Counted from the first letter of the stretch, positions 40,725-50,149 are shown. The stretch: 64,000 nucleotides of DNA from Catenuloplanes niger (GCF_031458255.1 NZ_JAVDYC010000001.1:8480501-8544500), one strand, 5' to 3'. The notes: generated by a model not told the origin, from the sequence alone. Made by a program: numbers and translations.

Positions 40725-42338
40725 ATGAGATCGCGTCTGTTACCCGCCGTCATCCTGTCACTACTGCTGGCCGCGTGCGGATCGGCTCCGGCCGCGAGCG
40801 CGGCCGGTGAGCCGAGGAGCGGCGGCGACCTGGTGTGGGCCGTCGAGACCGAGCCGCTGACGTTCAACCCGCACCAGTACGCGCAGGCCAAGGCGCGCCC
40901 GCTGGTCTGGAACTCGTTCGAGGCGCTGTTCACCCACGACGAGCAGGGCAACTACGTACCGTGGCTGGCCACCGGCATCGAGGGCGGCGACCGGGAGTAC
41001 ACCATCCGGCTCCGGACCGGCGTGACGTTCCACGACGGGGAGACGTTCGACGCCGCCGCGGTCAAGGCCAACTTCGACCTGCTGCTCTCCGACGGCTACA
41101 ACCCGCAGGTGCGCACCGTTCAGCTGCGCAACCTGAAGAGCGTCGAGGTCGTCGACCCGGTCACGGTGCGGCTGCACCTCTCCGTGCCGGACACGCTGAT
41201 CCGCGACTTCCTCACCACGCCGCAGGGCGCGCAGATCTCCCCGAGATCGCTCCGGAACGCGAAGAACCTCAAGGCCGGGGGTACGGACGTGGTCGGCACC
41301 GGCCCGTTCGTGCTCGACTCGTACACGGCCGGCCAGCAGGTGGTCTACCGGCGGAACCCGGCCTACGACTGGGCGCCGGCGACCGCCGCGCACACCGGGC
41401 CGGCCTACCTGGACACGGTCACCTACCGGTTCCTGAAGGAGTCGTCGGTGCGGATCGGCGCGCTCACCTCCGGCCAGGTGCGGGTCGTCGAGGGCGTGCC
41501 CGCCACCGACGAGGCCACCATCGCCGCGAACCGGCGGCTGCGCCTGGACCGCGGCCTCAACTCCGGATCCGCGTACGCGTACTACCTCAACGTCGACCAC
41601 GCGCCGTTCGACGACATCCGCGTCCGGCAGGCGTTCCGCGAGGCCGTCGACGTCGGCGCGGTGCTGGAGTCGGTCTACCGGGGCACCGCCACCCGGGCGT
41701 GGAGCGTGGTCAGCCCGTCGTCGCGGTTCTACGACGACACCCTCGAGGGCGCGTACGGCGGGGACGCCGCGACGGCGAACGCGCTGCTCGACGCGGCCGG
41801 CTGGACCACCCGCGACGCCGAGGGATACCGCACCCGGGACGGGCGGCGGCTGACCGTGCGGCTGGTGCAGAGCGCGCCGTTCGTCCGCGACCGGCGGGAG
41901 ATCCTGGCCCAGGCGGTGCAGGCCGCGGTCAAGCAGTCCGCCGGCATCCACCTGGACGTGCGGCTCGTCGACCAGGGCACGGCCACCGCGGCGCTGAACG
42001 ACGGCGAGTACGAGCTGTTCGACAACTCCCGCGCGGACACCGACGCCGGGGCCGCGCTCAACCTGCTGCTGCACTCCCGGGGCGCGATCAACCGTACCCA
42101 CCTGGACTCCCCGGAGCTCGACGGGCTGCTCGACCGGGGCCAGGCCACGCCGGACGCGGCCGACCGCCTCAAGATCTATCAGGAGGTGCAGCGGTACGTC
42201 GTGCGGGACCAGGCGGTCGTGCTGCCGCTCTACGCCCCGCAGGACCAGCTCGCGGTCTCCGACACGGTCGGCGGCACCGGCTTCGAGCCCACCGCGGGCG
42301 TGCCGGCCGGCGCGTACGACGTCTGGATCGGCGCATGA
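40725..42338 (+). CDS. ABC importer solute-binding lipoprotein (family 5, oligopeptide/nickel type)
   Basis: A 537-residue DppA/OppA-type lipoprotein. The lipobox is LLLAACGS, so Cys19 or so is lipidated. AVETEPLTFNPHQYAQA near the mature N-terminus and GVTFHDGETFDAAAVKANFDLLL are family 5 signatures. AGGAG lies before the ATG, partly locked by the predicted attenuator. It would bind a small organic sulfur compound or peptide and deliver it to the two permeases downstream; the ligand is inferred from the neighbouring monooxygenases and leader. Confidence 0.9.
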   Translation: MRSRLLPAVILSLLLAACGSAPAASAAGEPRSGGDLVWAVETEPLTFNPHQYAQAKARPLVWNSFEALFTHDEQGNYVPWLATGIEGGDREYTIRLRTGVTFHDGETFDAAAVKANFDLLLSDGYNPQVRTVQLRNLKSVEVVDPVTVRLHLSVPDTLIRDFLTTPQGAQISPRSLRNAKNLKAGGTDVVGTGPFVLDSYTAGQQVVYRRNPAYDWAPATAAHTGPAYLDTVTYRFLKESSVRIGALTSGQVRVVEGVPATDEATIAANRRLRLDRGLNSGSAYAYYLNVDHAPFDDIRVRQAFREAVDVGAVLESVYRGTATRAWSVVSPSSRFYDDTLEGAYGGDAATANALLDAAGWTTRDAEGYRTRDGRRLTVRLVQSAPFVRDRREILAQAVQAAVKQSAGIHLDVRLVDQGTATAALNDGEYELFDNSRADTDAGAALNLLLHSRGAINRTHLDSPELDGLLDRGQATPDAADRLKIYQEVQRYVVRDQAVVLPLYAPQDQLAVSDTVGGTGFEPTAGVPAGAYDVWIGA

Positions 42339-43258
42339 GGCATGTCCTGCGGCGGCTCGGCACCGGGCTGGTGGTGCTGTGGGCGGCGGCGACGGCCGCG
42401 TACCTGGCGCTGCTGCTCGCGCCCGGCGACGTCGTCGACCGGATCATCGGCGACGGTGCGGACACGCCGGAGATCCGCGCGCAGATCGTCCGCGATTGGC
42501 ACCTGGACCGGCCGGAGATCGTGCAGTACGCCGACTACCTGTGGCGGCTGCTGCGCGGCGACCTCGGCACCTCCTACCTGCTGCAGCGCCCGGTCGCGGA
42601 CGTGCTCGGCGAGCAGATCCCGCCCACGCTGCAGCTCGCCGCGCTGGCCGGTGCGCTCGGCGTGGCGCTCGCCGTGCTCGCGGCCGTGGCCGGTGCCGGT
42701 GACCGCCGCCCGTGGCTGCGCCGCGTGCTGTCCACCGCGGAACTGGCCGTCGTCTCCACGCCGTCGTTCCTGATCGGGATCGTGCTGCTCACGGTGTTCT
42801 CGTTCCGGCTCGGCCTGTTCCCGGTCGCCGGTGGCGCCGGGCCGGCCGCGCTGGTGCTGCCCGCGGTCACGCTCGCGCTGCCGATCGCCGGGCTGCTCGG
42901 CCAGGTGCTCCGCGACGGCCTCGACCGCGCGCTGGACGAGCCGTTCGTGGTCACCGCCCGCGCCCGCGGCCTGCGCGACCGCGCGGTCCTGGCCCGGCAC
43001 GCGCTCCGGCACGCGCTGCTGCCCGCGGTCACGCTGGCCGGCTGGCAGTTCGGGCTGCTGCTCGGCAGCGCGGTGATCGTCGAGCAGGTCTTCGGCCGGC
43101 CCGGCGTCGGCCGGGTCACGCTGGACGCGGTCCTCGGCAGCGACATGCCGGTCGTGCTCGCCGTCGTCGTCCTCGCGGCCGCGGTCCACGTCGCGCTGAA
43201 CACCCTGGCCGACCTCGCCTACCTGCTCATCGACCCCCGGCTGCGGAGGACCACATGA
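42335..43258 (+). CDS. ABC importer permease 1 (DppB-like)
   Basis: A 307-residue permease with six predicted helices. It begins RRLGTGLVVLWAAATAAYLALLL and has the conserved DppB-type LDRPEIVQYADYLWRLLRGDLGTS block. The coupling loop is TARARGLRDRAVLARHALRHALLP. It starts within the stop of the solute-binding gene (ATGA) and overlaps the next permease likewise. Confidence 0.92.
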   Translation: MRHVLRRLGTGLVVLWAAATAAYLALLLAPGDVVDRIIGDGADTPEIRAQIVRDWHLDRPEIVQYADYLWRLLRGDLGTSYLLQRPVADVLGEQIPPTLQLAALAGALGVALAVLAAVAGAGDRRPWLRRVLSTAELAVVSTPSFLIGIVLLTVFSFRLGLFPVAGGAGPAALVLPAVTLALPIAGLLGQVLRDGLDRALDEPFVVTARARGLRDRAVLARHALRHALLPAVTLAGWQFGLLLGSAVIVEQVFGRPGVGRVTLDAVLGSDMPVVLAVVVLAAAVHVALNTLADLAYLLIDPRLRRTT

Positions 43259-44112
43259 CGCCGGCCCTCGACCGGGTCCGCGGCACCCGGTGGACCGTCA
43301 CGCCACGGACCGGGCCGGGCATCGCGGCCGCGGTCGCGTACCTGACGCTGGTGGCGATCGCGGTGGCCGCGCCGGGTGCGCTCGGCGCCGGCGACCCACT
43401 GGCCGCGAACCCCCTCGACGCGCTGCTGCCGCCGTCGGCCGCGCACTGGTTCGGCACCGATCAGCTCGGCCGGGACGTGTTCGACCGGGTGGTGCACGGC
43501 GCACGGGCCTCGCTGGCCATCGGCGTCGCCGCCACCGCCGTCGCGGTGGGCGCCGGCGTGCTGCTCGGCCTGCTGGCCGGTCTCGCGCACCGGTGGGCCG
43601 ACGAAGCGCTGGCCCGCTCGTTCGACGCGCTCTCCGCGTTCCCGCTGCTGCTGCTCGCGTTGCTGTTCATCGCGCTCGCCGGCACCGGCACGCTCAGCCT
43701 GACGATCGCGATCGGCATCGCCACGCTGCCGCACTACGCCCGCGTGGTCCGCGCGCAGACCCTGCGGGTCCGCCGCGCCGGGTACGTGTCCCAGGCGGTC
43801 GCGTTCGGCCGCTCCCGGGCGGGCATCGTGGTCCGGCACGTGCTGCCGAACGTGCTCGGCCCGATCCCGGTCGTCGCGGTCATCGGGCTCGGCGAGGCGG
43901 TGCTGGCCGCGGCCGGGCTCAGCTTCCTCGGCATGGGACCGCAGCCGCCGTCCCCGGAGTGGGGCGCGATGCTCGCCGAGGGCCGCAACTACCTCTCCGT
44001 CGCCTGGTGGTCCGGCATCCTGCCGGGCGTCGCGGTCACGCTCACCGTCATCTCGCTGACCGTGACCGGCCGCCGCCTCCAGGCCCGCTTCGAGGGACGG
44101 GACCTCCGATGA
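43255..44112 (+). CDS. ABC importer permease 2 (DppC-like)
   Basis: A 285-residue permease. HWFGTDQLGRDVFDRVVHGARASLAIG is the DppC/OppC hallmark, and SQAVAFGRSRAGIVVRHVLPNVLGP is the ATPase-contact loop. It forms the channel with permease 1. ATGA overlaps at both ends couple it to its neighbours. Confidence 0.92.
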   Translation: MTPALDRVRGTRWTVTPRTGPGIAAAVAYLTLVAIAVAAPGALGAGDPLAANPLDALLPPSAAHWFGTDQLGRDVFDRVVHGARASLAIGVAATAVAVGAGVLLGLLAGLAHRWADEALARSFDALSAFPLLLLALLFIALAGTGTLSLTIAIGIATLPHYARVVRAQTLRVRRAGYVSQAVAFGRSRAGIVVRHVLPNVLGPIPVVAVIGLGEAVLAAAGLSFLGMGPQPPSPEWGAMLAEGRNYLSVAWWSGILPGVAVTLTVISLTVTGRRLQARFEGRDLR

Positions 44113-45755
44113 CCACTGTCGACGACGCCGCCCGGCCGGACACCACCGCGCCGGCCGGCGAGGCACCCGTGATGATCGCCGTCGAGGACCTGCACGTCAC
44201 GTTCCGGACCGCGCGCGGTGCGGTCGAGGCGGTGCGGGGCGTCAGCTTCACCGTCGCCGCCGGTGAACGGGTCGCGATCGTCGGGGAGTCCGGGTCCGGC
44301 AAGAGCGTCACCGCGCGCACGCTGGTCGGCCTCGCCGGACCGCGGGCCACCGTCCGGGCGGGCCGCCTGGAGATCGACGGGCGGGACGCGCGCGGCTTCA
44401 CCGAACGGGACTGGCAGCGGGTGCGCGGCCGGACCGCCGGGCTCGTGCTGCAGGACGCGCTGGTCTCGCTCGACCCACTGCGCCGGGTCGGCGACGAGGT
44501 CGGTGAGGCGCTGCGCACCCACCGGCTGGTCCCGGGCCGGCTGGTGGACGAACGCGTCGAGGAGCTGCTGACCGAGGTGCACGTGCCGGAACCGGCCCGC
44601 CGCGCCCGGCAGTACCCGCACCAGCTCTCCGGCGGCCTGCGGCAACGCGCGCTGATCGCGTCCGCGATCGCCGGCCGGCCGAAACTGCTGATCGCGGACG
44701 AGCCGACCACCGCGCTGGACGTGACCGTGCAGGCCGCGATCCTGGGCCTGCTCGCCGAGCGCCGGGACACGCTGCTGCTGATCAGCCACGACCTCGCCGT
44801 GGTCGCCGCGATCGCGGACCGGGTGCTGGTCATGCGCGACGGCCGGATCGTCGAGTCCGGGCCGACCGCGCAAATCCTCGGCGCGCCCCGCCACGCCTAC
44901 ACCCGGGTGCTGCGCGACGCGGTGCCGTCCGCGGCGTCCCGCGGTCGCCGGCTCGCCCCACCCGGCGGGCCGCTGCCGGTCGCGGCGCACCGCTCCGGCG
45001 AACCGGTCGTGACGATCAAGGACCTGACCAAACGGTACGGCGGGCACACCGCGGTCGCGGACGTGTCGCTCGACGTGCACGCCGGGGAGATCGTCGGACT
45101 GGTCGGCGAGTCCGGGTCCGGCAAGACCACGGTCGCGCAGCTGCTGTTCGGCACGGTCGCACCGGACGCGGGCACCGTCGAGTTCGAGCGCCGGCCCTGG
45201 TCCGGCGTGCCGGAGCGCCGGCGCCGGCCGTACCGCCGGCGCATGCAGTTCGTCTCGCAGGACCCGCTGAACTCGTTCGACCCGCGCTACCCGGTCGGGC
45301 GGATCATCGCGGAGGCGCTGCCCGGCCGCGGTGCCCGCCGCCGCGAGGTGCTCGCGCTGCTGGACCGGGTCGGGCTCGGCGAGGAGCACGCGGACCGCCA
45401 TCCCCGGCAGTTGTCCGGCGGGCAGCGGCAGCGGGTCGCGATCGCCCGGGCCGTCGCGCCCCGGCCCAGCCTGATCATCTGCGACGAGCCGGTCTCCGCG
45501 CTGGACGTGTCCGTGCAGGCTCAGGTGCTCGACCTGCTGGCGGAGCTGCGCGCCCAGGACGGCACCGCCTACCTGTTCATCTCGCACGACCTCGGCGTCG
45601 TCCACCACCTCGCGGACCGGGTCCTGGTCCTGCACGAGGGGCGCGTGGTCGAGGCCGGGCCGGTCGGCGACGTCTTCCACCATCCGCGGCACGACTACAC
45701 GAAGGCGCTGGTCGCGGCGTTGCCCACCTCGGTCACAGGAGGAACTGCCCCATGA
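44109..45755 (+). CDS. ABC importer ATPase, DppD-DppF fusion
   Basis: A 548-residue protein containing two complete ATPase domains. Each has a Walker A (GESGSGKSV near 65 and GESGSGKTT near 340), a signature (LSGGLRQRALIASAI and LSGGQRQRVAIARAV) and a Walker B (LLIADEPTTALD and LIICDEPVSALD). In most peptide/nickel importers these are two proteins; here one fused polypeptide should serve both nucleotide sites. It overlaps the permease and the first monooxygenase by ATGA. Confidence 0.92.
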   Translation: MTTVDDAARPDTTAPAGEAPVMIAVEDLHVTFRTARGAVEAVRGVSFTVAAGERVAIVGESGSGKSVTARTLVGLAGPRATVRAGRLEIDGRDARGFTERDWQRVRGRTAGLVLQDALVSLDPLRRVGDEVGEALRTHRLVPGRLVDERVEELLTEVHVPEPARRARQYPHQLSGGLRQRALIASAIAGRPKLLIADEPTTALDVTVQAAILGLLAERRDTLLLISHDLAVVAAIADRVLVMRDGRIVESGPTAQILGAPRHAYTRVLRDAVPSAASRGRRLAPPGGPLPVAAHRSGEPVVTIKDLTKRYGGHTAVADVSLDVHAGEIVGLVGESGSGKTTVAQLLFGTVAPDAGTVEFERRPWSGVPERRRRPYRRRMQFVSQDPLNSFDPRYPVGRIIAEALPGRGARRREVLALLDRVGLGEEHADRHPRQLSGGQRQRVAIARAVAPRPSLIICDEPVSALDVSVQAQVLDLLAELRAQDGTAYLFISHDLGVVHHLADRVLVLHEGRVVEAGPVGDVFHHPRHDYTKALVAALPTSVTGGTAP

Positions 45756-46942
45756 GTCAGTTGCATCTGGCCGTCGCGCTGGACGGCGCCGGCTGGCATC
45801 CGGCCGCCTGGCGCGTGCACCGGCCGGCGATCCTCACGGCCGGCTGGTGGGCCGGGCTGGTCGCGGAGGCCGAGCGCGGACTGCTCGACTTCGTCACCGT
45901 CGAGGACTCGCTGGCGCCGCCGTCCGAACTGCCCGGCGTGCCGGTCGACCGGGCCGACCGGGTCCGCGCGCGGCTGGACGCGGCCGTGATCGCGGCCCGC
46001 GTCGCGCCGCTGACCACGCACATCGGCATCGTCCCGACCGTCACCACCACGCACACCGAACCGTTCCACATCGCCAGCGCGATCGCCACGCTCGACTACG
46101 TCAGCACCGGGCGGGCCGGGTGGCGCGCGCAGGTGTCCGCGCGGCAGGCCGAGGCCACGCACGTCGGACGGCGCACGGTGCCCGCGCTGCACACGGCGCG
46201 GCCGGACCGGATCGCGGAGGTCGTCCGGCCGCTGTTCGACGAGGCGGCGGACGTGATCGAGGTGGTGCGCCGGCTCTGGGACTCCTGGGAGGACGACGCG
46301 ATCATCCGGGACGTGGCCACCGGGCGGTTCGTCGACAACCGGAAGCTGCACTACGTCGACTTCGAGGGGGAGTGGTTCAGCGTCAAGGGGCCGTCGATCG
46401 TGCCCCGGCCGCCGCAGGGACAACCGCTGGTGACCGTGCTCGGGCACGCGACGGTGCCGTACCTGCTGGGGGTGCGCGGCGCGGACGTGCTCTACGTGAC
46501 GCCTGACTCGGGCGCGCACGCCGCGGCCGTCGTGTCCGAGGTGCGGGCCTCGGAGCGGGCCGAGGGCCGCGACGGCGTACCGTTGCGGATCTTCGGTGAT
46601 CTTGTGGTCTTCCTCGATCCGGAGCCGGGCGCGGCGGCGCGCCGGAAGCGTGAGCTGGACGACCTCGACGGGGCGGAGCTGACGTCGGACGCGTTCGTGT
46701 TCACCGGTACGCCGGGGGAGTTGGCGGACCTGCTGGTGGAGTGGCGGGCCGCGGGGCTCGACGGGTTCCGGCTGCGGCCCGGGGTGCTGCCGGACGACCT
46801 GACACTGATCGCGCGGGAGCTGACCGCGCGGTTGCGGGAGCGCGGGCTGTTCCGCAGCGCGTATCCGGGCACGACGTTGCGGGAGACGCTCGGGCTGTCC
46901 CGTCCGGCCAGCCGCTACGCCGTCGCGGGAGGCGCCGCATGA
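45752..46942 (+). CDS. LLM-class flavin-dependent monooxygenase (NtaA/DmoA-like) 1
   Basis: A 396-residue luciferase-like monooxygenase. The barrel starts LHLAVALDGAGWHPAAWRV; TTHIGIVPTVTTTHTEPFHIASAIATLDYVSTGRAGWRAQVS is the FMN/substrate region (given in family order). Related enzymes oxidise C-S or C-N bonds of organosulfur compounds or chelators using reduced FMN from a partner reductase; none is in the operon. AGGAGG precedes the ATG. It follows the importer without a gap, so it probably acts on the imported compound. Confidence 0.85.
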   Translation: MSQLHLAVALDGAGWHPAAWRVHRPAILTAGWWAGLVAEAERGLLDFVTVEDSLAPPSELPGVPVDRADRVRARLDAAVIAARVAPLTTHIGIVPTVTTTHTEPFHIASAIATLDYVSTGRAGWRAQVSARQAEATHVGRRTVPALHTARPDRIAEVVRPLFDEAADVIEVVRRLWDSWEDDAIIRDVATGRFVDNRKLHYVDFEGEWFSVKGPSIVPRPPQGQPLVTVLGHATVPYLLGVRGADVLYVTPDSGAHAAAVVSEVRASERAEGRDGVPLRIFGDLVVFLDPEPGAAARRKRELDDLDGAELTSDAFVFTGTPGELADLLVEWRAAGLDGFRLRPGVLPDDLTLIARELTARLRERGLFRSAYPGTTLRETLGLSRPASRYAVAGGAA

Positions 46943-48309
46943 CCAAGCAGATCATCCTGGCCGCGCACTTCCCGGGCGTGAACAACACGACCGTGTGGAC
47001 GGATCCGGCGGCCGGGTCGCAGATCGAGTTCTCGTCGTTCGTGCACCTGGCGCGCACGGCCGAACGCGGGCTCTTCGACTTCTTCTTCCTGGCCGAGGGG
47101 CTGCGGCTGCGCGAACAGCGCGGCGAGATCTACGACCTGGACGTGGTCGGGCGGCCGGACACGGTGACGGTGCTGGCGGCGATCGCGGCGGTGACCGAGC
47201 GTCTGGGACTGGCGGGGACGCTGAACGCGACGTTCCACGAGCCGTACGAGCTGGCCCGGCAGCTGGCCTCGCTCGATCACCTGTCCGGCGGGCGGGCCGC
47301 GTGGAACGTGGTGACCACACCGAACGCGTTCACCGGGGAGAACTTCCGGCGGGGCGGCTTCCTGTCCTACGCGGACCGGTACACGCGCGCGGCGGAGTTC
47401 ATCGCGGCGTCGCGGACGCTGTGGGACTCGTGGTCGGCCGAGGACCTCGTCGTCGACGGGGACTCGTTCGCGCGCACCCCGGCGCCCGGAGCGTTCGCCT
47501 TCCACGGCACGCAGTTCGACATCTCCGGGCACTTCACGGTGCCGCGCAGCCCGCAACGGCATCCGGTGATCATCCAGGCCGGTGACTCGCCGGCGGGGCG
47601 GGACTTCGCGGCGGCGTCCGCGGACGCGATCTTCTCCCGGCACAGCACGCTGGAGGCCGGGCAGGCGTTCTACCGGGACGTGAAGGGCCGGCTCGCGGCG
47701 TACGGGCGGACGCCGGACTCGCTGAAGATCCTGCCGGCCGTCAGCTACGTGCTCGGCGACACGGACGCGGAGGCGCAGGAGAAGGCGCACCACATCCGGC
47801 GGCAGCAGGTCACGCCGCAGACCGCGATCCGGCACCTGGAGCAGCTGTGGAACCGGGACCTGTCCTCGTTCGACCCGGAGGGGCCGCTGCCGCCGTTCGA
47901 CCCGGACGTCTCCGGCGAGTCGATCGCGCAGGGCCGGACCAGGCTGTTCGACGACCCGGTCGCCACGGCGCGCGCGTGGCGGTCCCTGGCGGAGGAGAAG
48001 GGCCTGGGAATCCGTGACCTGATCATCGAGGTGACGGGCCGGCAGTCCTTCATCGGTACGCCGGCGGCGGTGGCCGAATCGGTCGACGCGTTCGTCCAGC
48101 AGGACGCGGCGGACGGCTTCATCCTGGTCCCGCACCTCACGCCGGCCGGACTCGACGACTTCGTCGACCGGGTGGTGCCGCTGCTGCAGGAGCGCGGCGT
48201 GTTCCGGACCGCGTACCCGTCCGGCGGCTCGACGCTGCGGTCGCTGCTGGGGCTTCCACCCACCTCGCCCGCGTCCGTCGCGTCCTTCCTCGGCGGCGGC
48301 CCGGCATGA
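46939..48309 (+). CDS. LLM-class flavin-dependent monooxygenase (NtaA/SnaA/DszA-like) 2
   Basis: A 456-residue enzyme of the NtaA/SnaA/DszA/SoxA subgroup. HFPGVNNTTVWTDPAAGSQIEFSSF, ATFHEPYELARQLASLDHLSGGRAAWNVVTT and HFTVPRSPQRHPVIIQAGDSPAGRDFAA are hallmark blocks. Members release sulfur from dibenzothiophene, dimethyl sulfone and similar compounds, or attack nitrilotriacetate. The sulfur-type leader and promoter element favour an organosulfur substrate. Overlaps the next frame by ATGA. Confidence 0.88.
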   Translation: MTKQIILAAHFPGVNNTTVWTDPAAGSQIEFSSFVHLARTAERGLFDFFFLAEGLRLREQRGEIYDLDVVGRPDTVTVLAAIAAVTERLGLAGTLNATFHEPYELARQLASLDHLSGGRAAWNVVTTPNAFTGENFRRGGFLSYADRYTRAAEFIAASRTLWDSWSAEDLVVDGDSFARTPAPGAFAFHGTQFDISGHFTVPRSPQRHPVIIQAGDSPAGRDFAAASADAIFSRHSTLEAGQAFYRDVKGRLAAYGRTPDSLKILPAVSYVLGDTDAEAQEKAHHIRRQQVTPQTAIRHLEQLWNRDLSSFDPEGPLPPFDPDVSGESIAQGRTRLFDDPVATARAWRSLAEEKGLGIRDLIIEVTGRQSFIGTPAAVAESVDAFVQQDAADGFILVPHLTPAGLDDFVDRVVPLLQERGVFRTAYPSGGSTLRSLLGLPPTSPASVASFLGGGPA

Positions 48310-49038
48310 AGATCCTGCTGATCACGCTCATCACGCACCTGCCGGACCCGCTCACCGGCGTGCGGCCGTCGACCACGCAGCGATTCCGGGACGTGGTGGA
48401 CAACGCGGTGCTGGCCGAGGAGCTCGGATTCGACGGGTACGGCGTGGGCGAGCGGCACGAACGCCCGTTCATCTCCTCGTCCCCGCCGGTCGTGCTCAGC
48501 CACATCGCGGCACGCACCGCACGGATCCGGCTGTTCACGGCCGTGACCACGCTCGCGCTGCTCGACCCGGTCCGCGCGTTCGAGGACTACGCCACGCTGG
48601 ACCACCTCTCCGGCGGGCGCCTCGAACTGATCATCGGGAAGGGCAACGGCGCGGCTGGGACCGCAACCGGGAGGCGTACGAGCTTTTCCGGCAGCCCAGG
48701 AGGCGATCGCGACCTGGCGGCCGATCTTCGAGGCGCGGCAGGCCGCGTTCCGGCGGCTCGGCGTCGACCCGGTGTTCACGTCCGTCGAGGACGCGGTCGA
48801 GCGCAGCTCCGCGCTGGTCGGCAGCCCGCAGCAGATCATCGAGAAGGTGCAGCGCTACCACGCCGCGTTCGGCCACGAGGTCATCCACCTGCACGCCGAC
48901 CGCGACGGCCTGACCCCGGCCCAGCACCGGAGGACGCTCGAACTGTTCCAGAGCGACATCGCGCCCGCGCTGCGCGCCGCGATCCCGAGCCGGCCGTTCT
49001 CTCCCGTCCCACCGTCTACCGTGGAGGCCGCCGCATGA
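48306..49038 (+). pseudogene. Disrupted LLM-class monooxygenase (two internal deletions)
   Basis: Pieces of one LLM enzyme appear in three frames. Frame 1 gives MKILLITLITHLPDPLTG to LELIIGKGNG (about 116 residues, to 48653). A second frame gives only WDRNREAYELFR (from 48656). A third gives AQEAIATWRPIFEARQAAFRRLG through to the C-terminus (48694-49038, about 114 residues). The family is about 360 residues, so roughly 115 central residues are gone. Frame 1 then stays open by chance into the following gene, giving a 610-codon fused frame. Overlaps with both neighbours are preserved, so polarity on the operon may be small. Assembly collapse is possible but would need two separate errors. Confidence 0.8.
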
Positions 49039-50138
49039 CCACGCCCCTGGCCGTTCTGGACCTGTCGCCCGTACCGTCCGGGTCCGGTCCCGGTGACGCG
49101 CTGCGCAACACGATCGACCTGGCCCGGCACGTGGAGGAGTTCGGCTACCACCGCTACTGGCTGGCCGAGCACCACTTCGCGCGGGGCGTCGCCAGCTCCG
49201 CCACGGCCGTGCTGATGGGCGCGGTCGCGGGCGCCACCCGCCGGATCCGGGTCGGGTCCGGCGCGGTGCAGGTCGGGCACCGGACCGCGCTCTCCGTCGC
49301 CGAGTCGTTCGGCACGCTCGACGCGCTGTACCCCGGCCGGATCGACCTCGGCCTGGGCCGGTCCGGTCAGCGCCGCTCGGAGACCGCGGCCCCGCCGGCA
49401 CCCGCTCCGGCCCGGGTGGTGGACGGGTTGCTCATCCCGGCGGCGTTCTCCTTCAGCCACCTCTTCACGACCCCACGATTCCGGGCGTACGGGAAGCTGC
49501 TGCAACAACCCGGCGCCGAGACCCCGGACTTCGCGGACCAGGTCGACGACCTCCTCGCGCTGCTGCGCGGCACCTGGGTGTCCCCGGACGGCATCGACGC
49601 GCACGCGGTGCCGGGCGAGGGCGCCGACCTGCAGGTGTGGATCCTCGGCAGCAGCGCCGGGCAGAGCGCCCGGGTCGCCGGCGCGCTGGGCCTGCCGTTC
49701 GGGGCGAACTACCACGTCAGTCCCGCGACCGTGCTGGAGGCGGTGCGGGCCTACCGGGACGCGTTCACGCCCGGCATGCTCGACCGCCCGTACGTGTCGG
49801 TCTCCGCCGACGTCGTGGTCGCCCCGACCGACGCCGAGGCACGCGAGCTGGCCTCCCCGTACGGGCTGTGGGTGCGCAGCATCCGCGGCGGTGGCGGCGC
49901 GATCCCGTTCCCCGGCCCGGCCGAGGCACGCGCGCACGTCTGGTCCGACGAGGACCGCGCGCTGGTCGCCGACCGCCTCGACACCCAGTTCGTCGGCGCG
50001 CCCGACACGGTCACCGCCGCGCTGCGCACGCTGCGCGACGTCACCGGCGCCGACGAACTACTGATCACCACGATCACCCACGACCACACCGATCGCGTCC
50101 GCTCCTACGAACTGCTCGCCAAGGAGTGGAACCGCTGA
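49035..50138 (+). CDS. LLM-class flavin-dependent oxidoreductase (MsnO8-like)
   Basis: A 367-residue luciferase-like enzyme. LAVLDLSPVPSGSGPGDALRNTIDLARHVEEFGYHRYWLAEHH is the MsnO8-family opening (family order) and DLGLGRS the FMN loop. GGAGG lies before the ATG, and the ATG overlaps the stop of the damaged monooxygenase. Last gene of the sulfur operon; the next gene is convergent. The specific reaction is unknown. Confidence 0.87.
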   Translation: MTTPLAVLDLSPVPSGSGPGDALRNTIDLARHVEEFGYHRYWLAEHHFARGVASSATAVLMGAVAGATRRIRVGSGAVQVGHRTALSVAESFGTLDALYPGRIDLGLGRSGQRRSETAAPPAPAPARVVDGLLIPAAFSFSHLFTTPRFRAYGKLLQQPGAETPDFADQVDDLLALLRGTWVSPDGIDAHAVPGEGADLQVWILGSSAGQSARVAGALGLPFGANYHVSPATVLEAVRAYRDAFTPGMLDRPYVSVSADVVVAPTDAEARELASPYGLWVRSIRGGGGAIPFPGPAEARAHVWSDEDRALVADRLDTQFVGAPDTVTAALRTLRDVTGADELLITTITHDHTDRVRSYELLAKEWNR

Positions 50139-50149
50139 GGCGGGCCGGA

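Noticed and set aside
48306-50138. One 610-codon protein fusing two LLM oxidoreductases
   Set aside because: Residues about 117-243 of that frame are Arg/Pro/Ala-rich out-of-frame sequence, while genuine LLM sequence continues in other frames and a new ATG with GGAGG starts the second enzyme. A damaged gene followed by an intact one explains it better.
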